A stretch of 64,000 bases of DNA, taken from an uncultured SAR86 cluster bacterium (GTDB lineage Bacteria; Pseudomonadota; Gammaproteobacteria; Magnimaribacterales; D2472). Positions within the stretch are counted from its first letter, which is position 1; the number at the start of each line of letters is the position of its first letter. The notes beneath the pieces are model-generated. The model ran no database searches. It was given only the letters and a program-made list of their open reading frames with translations, and was not told the DNA's origin. The stretch spans positions 1 to 64,000 of the forward strand of contig CACCNJ010000005.1 of the NCBI GenBank assembly GCA_902547295.1. Direction: 5' to 3'. Both the position numbers and the translations under genes were made by a program. Shown here piece by piece: positions 54,886 through 63,823 of this stretch.

Positions 54886-55863
54886 ATGATATCAAAACAA
54901 CAAAAGCCAATAAAATCTGGATTTCATGCTAAAACAAATGCTGATGAAATAATAAAAGGAGTTGATCTTAGTAATAAAGTAGCCATTGTTACAGGTGGTT
55001 ACTCAGGAATTGGACTTGAGGCCACTAGAGAACTTATTAATGCTGGTGCGAAAGTGATTATTCCAGCTAAAAGAGAAGAAATTGCTACAAAGAATCTTCA
55101 AGGCATAGTATCTAAAGAAGATATTATTGAAATGGATCTTGGCAATTTAAATTCGGTTAAAAACTTTACAGATGGTTTTAAAGAAAAGTTTAATAAATTA
55201 GATCTATTAATTAACAATGCAGGAATTATGGCCTGTCCCGAGACTAGAATAGGAAATAAATGGGAGAGTCAATTTGCTGTTAATCATATTGGGCACTTCT
55301 TGCTTACAAAAGAATTAATGAACACAATGGCAGAGAATGATGGTGCAAGATTTGTAAGCCTTTCGTCTTCAGCCCATTCACTTACAGGAATGCTTTGGGA
55401 TGATATTCACTTTCAAAATAATCCTTATGATAAATGGATGGCATATGGTCAATCTAAAACAGCGTCTTCACTAATTGCTATCGAATTTAATAGAAGAATG
55501 ATAGATAAAGGTGTTTCTGGGTTTTCCGTGCATCCAGGCGGCATTCTTACACCTCTGCAACGGCACCTTCAAAAAGAAGAAATGGTGGCTCTGGGTTGGA
55601 TGGACGAGAACGGATCACCTTCAGAGATGGCAAAAAATTTCTTTAAAACGACTAGTCAAGGTGCATCAACTACTCTTTGGTGCGCAACCAGCTCTAGCCT
55701 AAATGGAATAGGTGGAGTATTTTGTGAAGACTGTGATATTGCAAAAAGAAAAAATGAAGTAGATGAGTCACTACAGAGATATTTTGGTGTTGCCGATTGG
55801 GCTGTTGATACTGAAGAGGCATCAAAATTATGGGATGTGACTGAAAAAATGCTTGTATCGTGA
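54886..55863 (+). CDS. SDR family oxidoreductase, retinol dehydrogenase-like
   Basis: A 325-residue SDR with VTGGYSGIGLEATREL, LINNAGIMACP, a YGQSKTAS active site (YxxxK) and VHPGGILTPL. This layout matches the retinol dehydrogenase/WW-domain oxidoreductase-like bacterial SDRs. The start is ATG 54886 (MISKQQKPIKSGF); upstream in-frame codons belong to att-like copy 3, so a longer product is not credible. The gene now lies behind inserted DNA, so its original promoter may have been altered. It overlaps pip by four bases. Confidence 0.88.
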   Translation: MISKQQKPIKSGFHAKTNADEIIKGVDLSNKVAIVTGGYSGIGLEATRELINAGAKVIIPAKREEIATKNLQGIVSKEDIIEMDLGNLNSVKNFTDGFKEKFNKLDLLINNAGIMACPETRIGNKWESQFAVNHIGHFLLTKELMNTMAENDGARFVSLSSSAHSLTGMLWDDIHFQNNPYDKWMAYGQSKTASSLIAIEFNRRMIDKGVSGFSVHPGGILTPLQRHLQKEEMVALGWMDENGSPSEMAKNFFKTTSQGASTTLWCATSSSLNGIGGVFCEDCDIAKRKNEVDESLQRYFGVADWAVDTEEASKLWDVTEKMLVS

Positions 55864-56822
55864 GTCAGGTAAATACACTTTTTGAAAATATTGAGCCTTT
55901 TTCAACAGGTTACTTAGAAGTTGATGAGCATAAAATTTATTATGAGGAATGTGGAAATCCAAATGGGAAGCCTGCTGTTTTTCTTCATGGAGGACCAGGT
56001 GGCGGTGGTAGTGCAAAAGTAAGAGGATTTTTTAATCCAGAGTTATTTAGAATTGTGGTATTTGATCAACGCGGTTGCGGAAGAAGCAAACCTCATGCAT
56101 GTCTAAAAAATAATACAACTTGGAATCTAGTTGAGGATATTGAGATGCTAAAAGAAAAGCTCAAGATAAAAAAATGGCTTATTTTTGGTGGTTCTTGGGG
56201 AAGCACACTAGCATTAGCTTATGCTCAAACATATCCTAATTCAGTTTCAGAACTAGTTCTAAGAGGAATATTTATGTTAAGAGACAAGGAACTAAAATGG
56301 TTTTATCAAGATGGTGCTAGCAGAATATTTCCTGAGGCTTGGGAGGGATTCTTAAAACCAATTAACCAAGAAAATAGACATAATTTAATGGATGCTTACT
56401 ACAAAATTTTTACAGGTGATGATGACGAAAAAAAAATGGAGGCAGCAGTAGCATGGTCTAAGTGGGAAGGATCTGTAAGTACACTAAGTCATAAAGCTGA
56501 CATGGTCTCATCATATTCTGAGTCAAAGTTTGCTTTAGCCTTTGCCCTTATTGAAAATCATTATTTTGTTAACAAGGGTTTTCTTGATAGAGAGGATCAA
56601 TTAATTGCATCAGAGTCGATTGATAAAATTCGTCATATACCTGCAAAAATAATCCAAGGTAGATATGATATTGTTTGTCCGATGGAAACAGCATGGGAAC
56701 TTAAAAAAAATTGGCCTGAAGCAGAATTAATAGTTGCGCCCTCCTCAGGACATAGTGCATTTGAAAAAGAAATTACTCATGAACTTGTTAGGGCAACTGA
56801 GGAATTTGCAAAAAATGATTAA
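55860..56822 (+). CDS. pip: Proline iminopeptidase
   Basis: A 320-residue alpha/beta hydrolase that removes N-terminal proline. FLHGGPGGGGSAK (oxyanion HGGPG motif), FDQRGCGRSKPHA, GGSWGSTLALAYAQTYP with nucleophile Ser112 and a final SSGHSAFE with the catalytic His are family signatures. It starts with GTG overlapping the SDR stop and runs into the next gene by eight bases. Confidence 0.95.
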   Translation: MSQVNTLFENIEPFSTGYLEVDEHKIYYEECGNPNGKPAVFLHGGPGGGGSAKVRGFFNPELFRIVVFDQRGCGRSKPHACLKNNTTWNLVEDIEMLKEKLKIKKWLIFGGSWGSTLALAYAQTYPNSVSELVLRGIFMLRDKELKWFYQDGASRIFPEAWEGFLKPINQENRHNLMDAYYKIFTGDDDEKKMEAAVAWSKWEGSVSTLSHKADMVSSYSESKFALAFALIENHYFVNKGFLDREDQLIASESIDKIRHIPAKIIQGRYDIVCPMETAWELKKNWPEAELIVAPSSGHSAFEKEITHELVRATEEFAKND

Positions 56823-57309
56823 CATTAGTTTCATTGGTATGGCGGCTTGTGGTAAATCTACAATCGGAAAAGCTGTTGCTAATAAAATAGGTGTCAGCTT
56901 TGTTGATACCGATTTGCTTATTGAACAAAAACATGCGGCCACACTTGAAGAAATCAAAAATAAATATGATTACAAATTTGTAAGAGATGAAGAGGAAAAA
57001 GTAATACTTGGTCTAAACTCATCGAATAGAATCATATCTACTGGTGGAAGTGCAGTCTATTCTGCAAAATCGATGGAACATCTTAAAAAATTTTCTAAAG
57101 TCATATATATAAATACACCTCTTGAGATAATTATGGAAAGAATTGATATTGATCAAAAAAGAGGTCTTGCAGTTCCAGAGGGGATGTCAATTCCTGAGAT
57201 TTACTCTGAAAGAGAGCCTATGTATCAAAAATACTGCGAGACAATTTTGGATGGATCAAAAACTATTGATCAGCTTGTTGGTGAAACCATAAAACAATTG
57301 CATGAGTAA
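56815..57309 (+). CDS. Shikimate kinase-like protein
   Basis: A 164-residue P-loop kinase from ATG 56815 (MINISFIGMAACGKST). DTDLLIE, the FVRDEE segment with the substrate-binding Arg, STGGSAVY (in place of the usual TGGG) and SEREPMYQKYC with the lid Arg follow the shikimate kinase pattern. The Walker A is GMAACGKST, and the GGG motif is GGS, so it may be an AroK paralog with another substrate. It overlaps pip by eight bases. Confidence 0.82.
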   Translation: MINISFIGMAACGKSTIGKAVANKIGVSFVDTDLLIEQKHAATLEEIKNKYDYKFVRDEEEKVILGLNSSNRIISTGGSAVYSAKSMEHLKKFSKVIYINTPLEIIMERIDIDQKRGLAVPEGMSIPEIYSEREPMYQKYCETILDGSKTIDQLVGETIKQLHE

Positions 57310-57973
57310 AAATATTTTAATTGTTGGAGCTTCTGGTTTAGTCGGCGGCGAAATACTTAAAAACTTAAAAACAACCAATAATGACTTAATTTTACTCAGT
57401 AGAAAAAAGGTTCTATATGAAAATAATGTTAATCAAATAGTTATTGATTTTGAGGATATTGATTCTTTGGATACAAATCTCAATATCGATGAAATTTATA
57501 TCGCAATTGGGCATAAATTAAGCCTTTCTGAGCTTGTTTATATAAAAAGAAATAATAGAAAAAGTTTTGTTAATGTAGATTATAACTACATTAAAAAAGT
57601 TGCTGAATTTGCTAAAAACTGTGGAGCTAATTCAGTTGGTTTGATATCTGCAATCGGGGCAAATACTAAATCTTTGAATACATACTTAAAAGTTAAAGGT
57701 GATGTTGAGCAGGAGATTAAATTAGTTGGATATAAAAAAATTATTATTGCTCATCCAAGTCATTTGTTAGGAAAGCGTGCTGGAGAAGATATTCCTTTGA
57801 ATGTAAAAGTATTTGAACAAATAACAAACTTATTTGGCCTCCTAATGATTGGGCCATTACAAAAATTTAGAAATGTAGAGGCAAAAAAAGTGGCTAAAGC
57901 AATCATTTCCAAAATGGATTCAGTTGAAGAAGGCATTCACTATATAGATTATAAATATTTCAAAAATTTTTAA
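57302..57973 (+). CDS. NAD(P)-binding oxidoreductase, HTATIP2-like
   Basis: A 223-residue Rossmann protein with the loop VGASGLVGGEIL at the start, VGLISAIGANTKSLNTYLKVKGDVE and a VAKAIIS tail, close to the atypical SDR group containing HTATIP2/TIP30 and YwnB-like proteins. The substrate is unknown. It overlaps the previous gene by eight bases; its 3' end overlaps the convergent small membrane protein gene by 14. Confidence 0.8.
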   Translation: MSKNILIVGASGLVGGEILKNLKTTNNDLILLSRKKVLYENNVNQIVIDFEDIDSLDTNLNIDEIYIAIGHKLSLSELVYIKRNNRKSFVNVDYNYIKKVAEFAKNCGANSVGLISAIGANTKSLNTYLKVKGDVEQEIKLVGYKKIIIAHPSHLLGKRAGEDIPLNVKVFEQITNLFGLLMIGPLQKFRNVEAKKVAKAIISKMDSVEEGIHYIDYKYFKNF

Positions 57974-58220
57974 CCCTCTTGTTTTTAGTTTTAATTATTT
58001 TCTTTATGCCGTTACATGCATTAAGAAGCCAAAATGCATTTGCAAATACAAAGTAGTATAAACCTAGATATAGTTGCACAATTATCGCGAAAAAGCTTCC
58101 AGCAATGACAGCAGAAAGTCCTACCATTCTTTTTTTGGCTTTTTTTGAAACAACAAGAGGCGCGGCTATCAAAGTACCGAAAAAAACACTCAATAATTGA
58201 ATTAAATCAAGCATATTCAT
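57960..58220 (-). CDS. Small membrane protein, unknown
   Basis: An 86-residue protein with three hydrophobic segments (DLIQLLSVFFGTLIAAPLVV, VGLSAVIAGSFFAIIVQ, FANAFWLLNACN) and a Lys/Arg-rich C-terminus. I cannot assign a family. Starts MNMLDLIQ at 58220; an ATG at 58232 and one at 58214 are alternatives, and all lie within or next to the large palindrome 58213-58259, so translation may be controlled by structure. Confidence 0.55.
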   Translation of the reverse strand: MNMLDLIQLLSVFFGTLIAAPLVVSKKAKKRMVGLSAVIAGSFFAIIVQLYLGLYYFVFANAFWLLNACNGIKKIIKTKNKRVKNF

Positions 58221-58259
58221 ACTAATAAACACTCAGAATATGCTTATTAGTATGAATAT
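58213..58259. promoter_or_regulatory. Perfect 16-bp inverted repeat between divergent genes
   Basis: ATATTCATACTAATAA (58213-58228) and TTATTAGTATGAATAT (58244-58259) are exact inverse complements with a 15-base spacer. The repeat covers the start codon of the minus-strand gene. It may be a repressor operator or an mRNA hairpin. Confidence 0.6.
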
Positions 58260-58362
58260 TGGCGCGTATTATGAATACTTAAAATTAAAAGTAAAGATAT
58301 TTTTGGAACTTTTGGAAAAAAAATGTAATCTAATATATGTCAACAAATATAAGGTGATTATT

Positions 58363-58734
58363 ATGAAGAATTTTACAATTATATTAAGTTTTTTTCTTTG
58401 TTTTATGCTTGTCGCAGACGATCATAAAGACAAGAAAGAAACTATGAAGGATAAGTTTATGAACAATCCAAACTATCTTATGGATTTTAAAGAATGCAAA
58501 GAAATGAAAGATGGAGTCTTTGGATTACTCTCTTTAGGCGACTCGGTTTGGAAAGAAATTGAACTCAATCCTGAGAACGAAGAAAAATGGCTTGAGGTTA
58601 GTATTTTGGCAGATATGGCGGCTAACTATTCAACTATTTATGATGTTTGGTGCAAGGACATGATTAATCATAGAATGAAAATGAGAATGATGTCTGAAAA
58701 AAAGAAAGGTAAAAAAGAAAAAGAAGATAATTAA
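58363..58734 (+). CDS. Small exported acidic protein, unknown
   Basis: A 123-residue protein. MKNFTIILSFFLCFMLVADD is a signal peptide, preceded by an AAGGTG ribosome site six bases upstream, which decides the start over an ATG at 58240 inside the palindrome. The mature part is very rich in Lys, Glu and Asp and ends EKKKGKKEKEDN; a CKEMKDGVFGLLSLGDSVWKEIE region may be the folded part. No family recognised. It converges with the next gene with a four-base overlap. Confidence 0.7.
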   Translation: MKNFTIILSFFLCFMLVADDHKDKKETMKDKFMNNPNYLMDFKECKEMKDGVFGLLSLGDSVWKEIELNPENEEKWLEVSILADMAANYSTIYDVWCKDMINHRMKMRMMSEKKKGKKEKEDN

Positions 58735-58955
58735 AATTTTCCTCTTTGAAACCTCATTCTTATTGCATAAACCCTTATTAAAGCTACAACGGTAATAATT
58801 AACTGAACGAAAATTGATATTTTTATAGGATCTGCCCATTGCCAATTATCAATTGTTAGCCATAAAAGATATGTTTGTAATGGAAAATTAATTACAGCGC
58901 CCATCATTACAACAATAACTGCTTCTCTTAGAGCAACTTTTTCTGTTTTATTCAT
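58731..58955 (-). CDS. Small two-helix membrane protein (DUF7220-like)
   Basis: A 74-residue protein with two hydrophobic helices (EAVIVVMMGAVINFPLQTYLLW and ISIFVQLIITVVALIRVYAIR) and a basic tail RMRFQRGKF. The EAVxxxxxGxxINFPLQ pattern resembles small proteins of the DUF7220 type found in phage and marine bacteria; I am not sure. It lies eight bases downstream of ybjQ on the minus strand. Confidence 0.6.
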   Translation of the reverse strand: MNKTEKVALREAVIVVMMGAVINFPLQTYLLWLTIDNWQWADPIKISIFVQLIITVVALIRVYAIRMRFQRGKF

Positions 58956-58963
58956 ATTTCTTC

Positions 58964-59290
58964 CTATTTAATTTTGACACCAGTCCCATAAGCTAAGATT
59001 TCTGCTGCTCCACTAGCTACAGTTGAAGTCTGAAATCTAAACCCAAGGACTGCATTGGCACCTTTGGATTTTGCATCTTCTATCATTCTTGCATATGCCT
59101 GCTCTCTTGAAGTCTGTAAAAGTTTAGAATAGCCAACAAGCTCTCCTCCAACTATGTTTTTAAGATTTGCTAGAAAGTCTGAGCCAACATTTCTCGCTCT
59201 TACAGTACTTCCTTGAACAAGACCAATATGTTTTTCAATCTCAGCACCGTCGATATCATATGTGGTTACTACTATAAAATCTTCATCCAT
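58964..59290 (-). CDS. YbjQ family (UPF0145) protein
   Basis: A 108-residue protein. VVTTYDIDGAEIEKHIGLVQGSTVRARNVGSDF, NIVGGELVGYSKLLQTSREQAYARMIEDAKSKGANAVLGFRF and AYGTGVKI match the UPF0145/YbjQ family, a heavy-metal-binding-like fold that forms pentamers. No biochemical function is established. Confidence 0.93.
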   Translation of the reverse strand: MDEDFIVVTTYDIDGAEIEKHIGLVQGSTVRARNVGSDFLANLKNIVGGELVGYSKLLQTSREQAYARMIEDAKSKGANAVLGFRFQTSTVASGAAEILAYGTGVKIK

Positions 59291-59326
59291 GACTTTTTCC
59301 TAATAATGGTTTAAGTTATAAATATA

Positions 59327-59659
59327 ATGCAAGAATTAGTAGAAGCAAAGTTTTCAATTGGAAATGTTGTAAAACATAAATTTCTTAATTTTCGTGGTGT
59401 TATTTTTGATTTAGATCCTTCTTTTAATAACACTGAAGAATGGTATAACTCGATTCCAAAGGACTTCAGACCAAAAAAAGACCAACCCTTTTATCATGTT
59501 TTTGCAGAAAATGAAGAAATATTTTATATCGCTTATGTCTCAGAGCAAAATTTAATTAATGATGTTGAAAGTGGTCCTGCAAATCATCCTGATATTAAGA
59601 AAATTTTTTCACACTTTGATGGAAATTCTTATATTCCGCATAATTTAGCAACAAACTAA
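59327..59659 (+). CDS. hspQ: Heat shock protein HspQ
   Basis: A 110-residue hemimethylated-DNA-binding-domain protein. KFSIGNVVKHKFLNFRGVIFDLDP, then FYHVFAENEE and YVSEQNLINDVESGPANHPDI are diagnostic. In E. coli HspQ binds the Lon protease and adjusts its specificity; the old name for the domain is YccV. Its stop overlaps the convergent aminotransferase stop by four bases. Confidence 0.95.
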   Translation: MQELVEAKFSIGNVVKHKFLNFRGVIFDLDPSFNNTEEWYNSIPKDFRPKKDQPFYHVFAENEEIFYIAYVSEQNLINDVESGPANHPDIKKIFSHFDGNSYIPHNLATN

Positions 59660-60867
59660 ACACTAATTTCAAAATGAGCAACTTCTACAGAGGTTATAAA
59701 AACATTCATAGCATCAGCTAGCTCTTCTTTACTTACATATGTAGGAGCTAACCTAATAACGCTATCATTAGGATCATAATTTTTAGGAAAAGTAGAGCCA
59801 GCAGGAGTTATTAATACGCCAAGATCTTTACATAATTTTACAACCTTGGATGCGATAGGTTTTGAAGTGGAATATGTAATAAAGTATCCCCCGGTTGGTT
59901 TAGAAAATGAACCACATTCCTCCGGAAGTTTTTTTAAATAGTCATATGCTAACTCAAACTTTGGTCTCACTAATTCAGCATGTTTTTTCATATGGGACTT
60001 GATATTTTCAACATTCTTGAAAAACTCAACATGTCTTTTTTGATTTAATTTATCAGGACAGATAATCATTGTTGTTCTTACCTTTTTAATCAAATCTAAT
60101 GAGTGTCCTGAAGTAGCCATAAAAGAGATCCCACCTCCACCAAAAGTAACTTTTGAAAAAGAGGTTGTAACTACGGTTTGATCTTGCACATTAGACTCCT
60201 CAACAACTTGCCATAAAGGTTTTTGTTCTGGAGTTGGTAAAAAGTCATGAATCAAATATGCATGATCAAAAAGAAACAAAAATTTATTTGAATATTGCGA
60301 TCCTATTTCAAACATCTTTTTTAAATTCTCATCTGAATAAATTTCTCCAGATGGATTTGAATGTTTTGGAACACATAATATTCCTACATAATCATCTCCA
60401 GTTTTTAGTACATCTTCAAACGCATTTAAATCTATACCATCATCAGTTAAAGGAATCGGTACCGCTTCAATCCCAAAATCCTCAAGCATCATAAAATGTC
60501 TATCAAATCCTGGTACTGGGCATATAAATTTTGGATTTTTTAAATTTTTCCAAGGAATTGGTTCTGCAAAAAGGAAATTTGAAAGAACTGTTTGATATGT
60601 AAGTAAAAGACTTGATTGTTCCCCCGCAAGAATATTCTCAATAGGAGCGTTTAAGAGTTCAGAACCAAGTCTTCTTGCTTCAATTATTCCAAAAGGCTCG
60701 CCATAGTTCCTTAGATCTGCGCCATCATCTGATGAAGTAGGAATAGATATATCAATAAGATCATTAGATAGGTCTAGTTGATCTTTGTCTGGCTTTCCTC
60801 GAGTAATATCAATAGATATTTGCTTTTCTTTCAAGGAATTAAATCTTTCTATAATTTCTTGGTGCAT
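59656..60867 (-). CDS. PLP-dependent aminotransferase, type Ic (aspartate aminotransferase-like)
   Basis: A 403-residue fold-type I enzyme of the group with a KSLEKEKS-like start (FNSLKEKQISIDITRGKPDKDQLDLS). VPGFDRHFMMLEDFGIE, CVPKHSNPSGEIYSDEN and TTSFSKVTFGGGGISF, with the PLP Lys in SFSKVTF, match the Ic-type aspartate aminotransferases (COG1167-unrelated, PF12897). The substrate is probably aspartate or a related amino acid. No operon partner on the minus strand. Confidence 0.9.
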   Translation of the reverse strand: MHQEIIERFNSLKEKQISIDITRGKPDKDQLDLSNDLIDISIPTSSDDGADLRNYGEPFGIIEARRLGSELLNAPIENILAGEQSSLLLTYQTVLSNFLFAEPIPWKNLKNPKFICPVPGFDRHFMMLEDFGIEAVPIPLTDDGIDLNAFEDVLKTGDDYVGILCVPKHSNPSGEIYSDENLKKMFEIGSQYSNKFLFLFDHAYLIHDFLPTPEQKPLWQVVEESNVQDQTVVTTSFSKVTFGGGGISFMATSGHSLDLIKKVRTTMIICPDKLNQKRHVEFFKNVENIKSHMKKHAELVRPKFELAYDYLKKLPEECGSFSKPTGGYFITYSTSKPIASKVVKLCKDLGVLITPAGSTFPKNYDPNDSVIRLAPTYVSKEELADAMNVFITSVEVAHFEISV

Positions 60868-60895
60868 AATATATGTGTAATTTTATACTAACATC

Positions 60896-61783
60896 ATGAT
60901 TAATTACTTAATATTTATATCTTTAATTCTCATTTTAGGGGTATTAATTTATCTAATCTTTAGTATAAAAAATAAAGAGACCTCAGATATTGGAGAAACT
61001 CAAATACTTCAAAACAAACTTAACGAAGTTTCAAATGATATAAATAAGATAGAAATCGACTTAGCATCAGTAACTACACCAATTAATGAATTAAATAGGT
61101 TCTTAGGAGGAAATGTTACAACTGGAAGGCTTGGCGAATGGAGTCTTGAGTCAATTGTTCAAGATATAATGCCAAGCGATAGTTATAAATTTCAGGCTCA
61201 AATAAATTCTGAATCGTCTGACAGAGTAGATTGTGCAATAACAAGTGCAGAGGGCTTTATTATCCCTATTGATTCAAAGTTTTATGCTGGTCAATATCAA
61301 AACTATCAATCAGCAAGTAATGATGTAGATAGAAAAAAGGTTTTGAGGGATCTCAGGACCGCTTTATTGAGAGATGCTGAGGATATTTCTAACAAATATA
61401 TTTTGCAAAATACTACATCTAATTATGCTGTGCTTTACATAGCCTCAGAAAAGCTAATCGATCTTGTGGATATGATTGATAACTTAAGACAAGAGTGTCT
61501 CACAGAAAAAAAGATTCTTATATTAGGACCTAATACGCTAGCTGCCTTTCTTGATACTATAAGAGTCGGACATCATTATTTAAAGTTAAATGAAACTGCA
61601 GCGAAAGTTGCCAAAGTTGTGAGCGATATTCAAAAAGAATTTTCTAATCTAGATTTAAGTACAGAATCTGTAATTAAAAGATTAGATGGCGCTTTAAAGG
61701 ATGTTCAAAAACTTCAAACTAGGGTAAATGTTCTAGGAAATAAACTAGAAAAAGGCGCAGAAAGTTTAGACGAAGAGCAATAA
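60896..61783 (+). CDS. rmuC: DNA recombination protein RmuC
   Basis: A 295-residue protein with an N-terminal transmembrane helix (residues 3-24), a short coiled coil, and the RmuC nuclease-like domain: GGNVTTGRLGEWSLESIVQDI, VDCAITSAEGFIIPIDSKFY and TLAAFLDTIRVG. E. coli RmuC is about 475 residues; this form has a shorter coiled coil. RmuC limits inversion at short repeats and defends against foreign DNA in a proposed role. It overlaps the ABC permease start by one base. Confidence 0.92.
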   Translation: MINYLIFISLILILGVLIYLIFSIKNKETSDIGETQILQNKLNEVSNDINKIEIDLASVTTPINELNRFLGGNVTTGRLGEWSLESIVQDIMPSDSYKFQAQINSESSDRVDCAITSAEGFIIPIDSKFYAGQYQNYQSASNDVDRKKVLRDLRTALLRDAEDISNKYILQNTTSNYAVLYIASEKLIDLVDMIDNLRQECLTEKKILILGPNTLAAFLDTIRVGHHYLKLNETAAKVAKVVSDIQKEFSNLDLSTESVIKRLDGALKDVQKLQTRVNVLGNKLEKGAESLDEEQ

Positions 61784-63333
61784 TGCAAAATTTGAGATTA
61801 TGGAAATATATTTCATTGCCATGGATTATGTTCACATTTATTTTCTTTATTATCTTTTTTATTCTTTCTTTTACTAATGACATTGATATTGAATTCTTAT
61901 CAAATAGATATTTATTAAGCCTATTCAAAAATACAATTTTATTGTCTTTTGGGTCTGCTTTGATATCTATGCTCTTAGCTGTTCCTTTAGCAATATTAGT
62001 TACTTTTTATAAATTTCCAGGTTGTAATTTTTTTAGTTGGGCTTTGAGTCTTTCAATAGCATTTCCTGCATATGTTTATGCATTTATTTTTGTTGGAATG
62101 TTTGAATACTCAAGTCCCATATCTGAATTTTTAAGAAATTTCGGTATTGCTCTTCCATCAATAAAAAACATATTTGGCGCATCTCTGATAATGTCAATGG
62201 CATTATTTCCCTATATTTATCTCATAATCAAAGCTCAACTTTCATCAGTTGGTATCAAGATATTTAAAGCAGCAAAATCTTTAGGTGACTCGAATTTAGG
62301 CGCTGTAAGAAAAGTAATACTTCCATCATTAAAGCCCGCAATTATAGGAGGAATGGCCTTAGTAATCTTTGAAATAATCGCAGATTTTGGCGGGGTTTCA
62401 ACTTTAAGGATAGATACATTTACAGTTGGCATATATGACGCCTGGTTTGGATATCAAAGTTATTTTTCTGGAGCTAGACTGGCTGGATATCTTTTAATAT
62501 TTGTTATTTTCATTATGCTACTTTCTAAATACTACACAGATAGTCCACGTGGGGTTGCTACAAGAACTGCAGAATTGATAAATAAAGTTGAACTCAATAA
62601 ATCTAAACAAATAATGTTCTCATTAATATGCTCATTAGTATTTTTAATTGTATTTTGCTTACCATTATTTCAACTTATTTATTGGCAGTTATCTGAATCA
62701 AGTATCAATCTTCTTAGTAATGTTAACTTATTAATTAATTCTTCGATTCTAGGTTTCGCCGTTGGTATTTTTACAATCTTTTTCGCAACTGCTCTTTCAC
62801 TATCCTATAGACAGTCAAATAAATTAAAATCATTAATTTCAATTTCCACATCAGGTTATGCCATCCCGGGGTCTGTAATATCTGCAGGACTTTTAATTGG
62901 CTTTGATGCTATCTTTGGAACTTCTATTACAATTTATGGAATATTTGGTTTAATTCTTTGTTTAAGTTTGAGATTTATGACACCTGCATATAATTATTCT
63001 AGTTCCTCTTTGGCTAATATATCCAAATCATCAGAAAATGCATTATCTCTTATTCCGAGCAATCCTCTAAAAGCATTTATTGCATTTTATTATCCACAAA
63101 TGAGATCAGCCTTATTTCTAGGGTTCATGATTGTCTTTATTGAGTCAGTAAAAGAACAACCTGCAACTCTTCTTTTAAGGCCAGTTGGATTTGATACCCT
63201 TTCAACTAAAATTTATAACTTTACAAGTGAGGGAGAGTGGGAGATGGCAGCAAGTCCAAGTATCCTATTGATATTTTTAAGTCTAGCATTTGTATATTTA
63301 ATCAATAAAAATATTGAGCTAAATACTAAGTAA
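61783..63333 (+). CDS. Iron(III)-type ABC transporter permease, FbpB-like
   Basis: A 516-residue protein with about 12 helices, a tandem duplication of the six-helix permease domain. The EAA loop reads AKSLGDSNLGAVRKVILPSLKPAI in the first half and LSLIPSNPLKAFIAFYYPQMRSA in the second, as in FbpB/SfuB ferric iron permeases. No periplasmic binding protein or ATPase gene is adjacent, so these must be encoded elsewhere. Substrate iron is inferred from family only. Confidence 0.88.
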   Translation: MQNLRLWKYISLPWIMFTFIFFIIFFILSFTNDIDIEFLSNRYLLSLFKNTILLSFGSALISMLLAVPLAILVTFYKFPGCNFFSWALSLSIAFPAYVYAFIFVGMFEYSSPISEFLRNFGIALPSIKNIFGASLIMSMALFPYIYLIIKAQLSSVGIKIFKAAKSLGDSNLGAVRKVILPSLKPAIIGGMALVIFEIIADFGGVSTLRIDTFTVGIYDAWFGYQSYFSGARLAGYLLIFVIFIMLLSKYYTDSPRGVATRTAELINKVELNKSKQIMFSLICSLVFLIVFCLPLFQLIYWQLSESSINLLSNVNLLINSSILGFAVGIFTIFFATALSLSYRQSNKLKSLISISTSGYAIPGSVISAGLLIGFDAIFGTSITIYGIFGLILCLSLRFMTPAYNYSSSSLANISKSSENALSLIPSNPLKAFIAFYYPQMRSALFLGFMIVFIESVKEQPATLLLRPVGFDTLSTKIYNFTSEGEWEMAASPSILLIFLSLAFVYLINKNIELNTK

Positions 63334-63337
63334 ATCC

Positions 63338-63823
63338 ATGCACGAAAATGAATACAGACTGAATGTTGGTGTAATTGTTGCCAATAAACATGGAAATTTA
63401 TTGTTATGTAAAAGAAAAGGTATGAATAGTTGGCAATTTCCTCAGGGAGGAATTGATTTTGGAGAAAATTCCTTGAAAGCTGCTAAAAGAGAACTTTTTG
63501 AAGAAGTGGGCATAAGCTCAAAATCAGTAAAACTTATAGATTCAATCGACGATTGGTTAAAATATGATATCCCTAAAAAAAGCAGAAGAAAAAAAATATT
63601 TAAAACAAATTTTAAGGGCCAAAAACAAAAATGGTTTTTATTTAAATTAAAAGAAGATGTAAAAATATCTTTTGATAATGATCCTGACAATGAGTTTGAT
63701 TGTTTTAAATGGGTATCCTACTGGTACCCTCTCAATGTAATTATTTCATTCAAAGAAAAAGTCTATAGAGAGGCATTAAATAAATTAAAATATTCTTTCT
63801 GTAAAGAGTTTAATAATGTTTGA
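63338..63823 (+). CDS. rppH: RNA pyrophosphohydrolase RppH
   Basis: A 161-residue Nudix hydrolase that removes pyrophosphate from mRNA 5' ends and triggers decay. YRLNVGVIVANKHGNLLLCKR at the start and the Nudix box GGIDFGENSLKAAKRELFEEVGI (Gx5Ex7REx2EE) are the RppH pattern, with FKWVSYWYPLNVIISFKEKVYREAL at the end. It overlaps the next gene by eight bases. Confidence 0.96.
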   Translation: MHENEYRLNVGVIVANKHGNLLLCKRKGMNSWQFPQGGIDFGENSLKAAKRELFEEVGISSKSVKLIDSIDDWLKYDIPKKSRRKKIFKTNFKGQKQKWFLFKLKEDVKISFDNDPDNEFDCFKWVSYWYPLNVIISFKEKVYREALNKLKYSFCKEFNNV

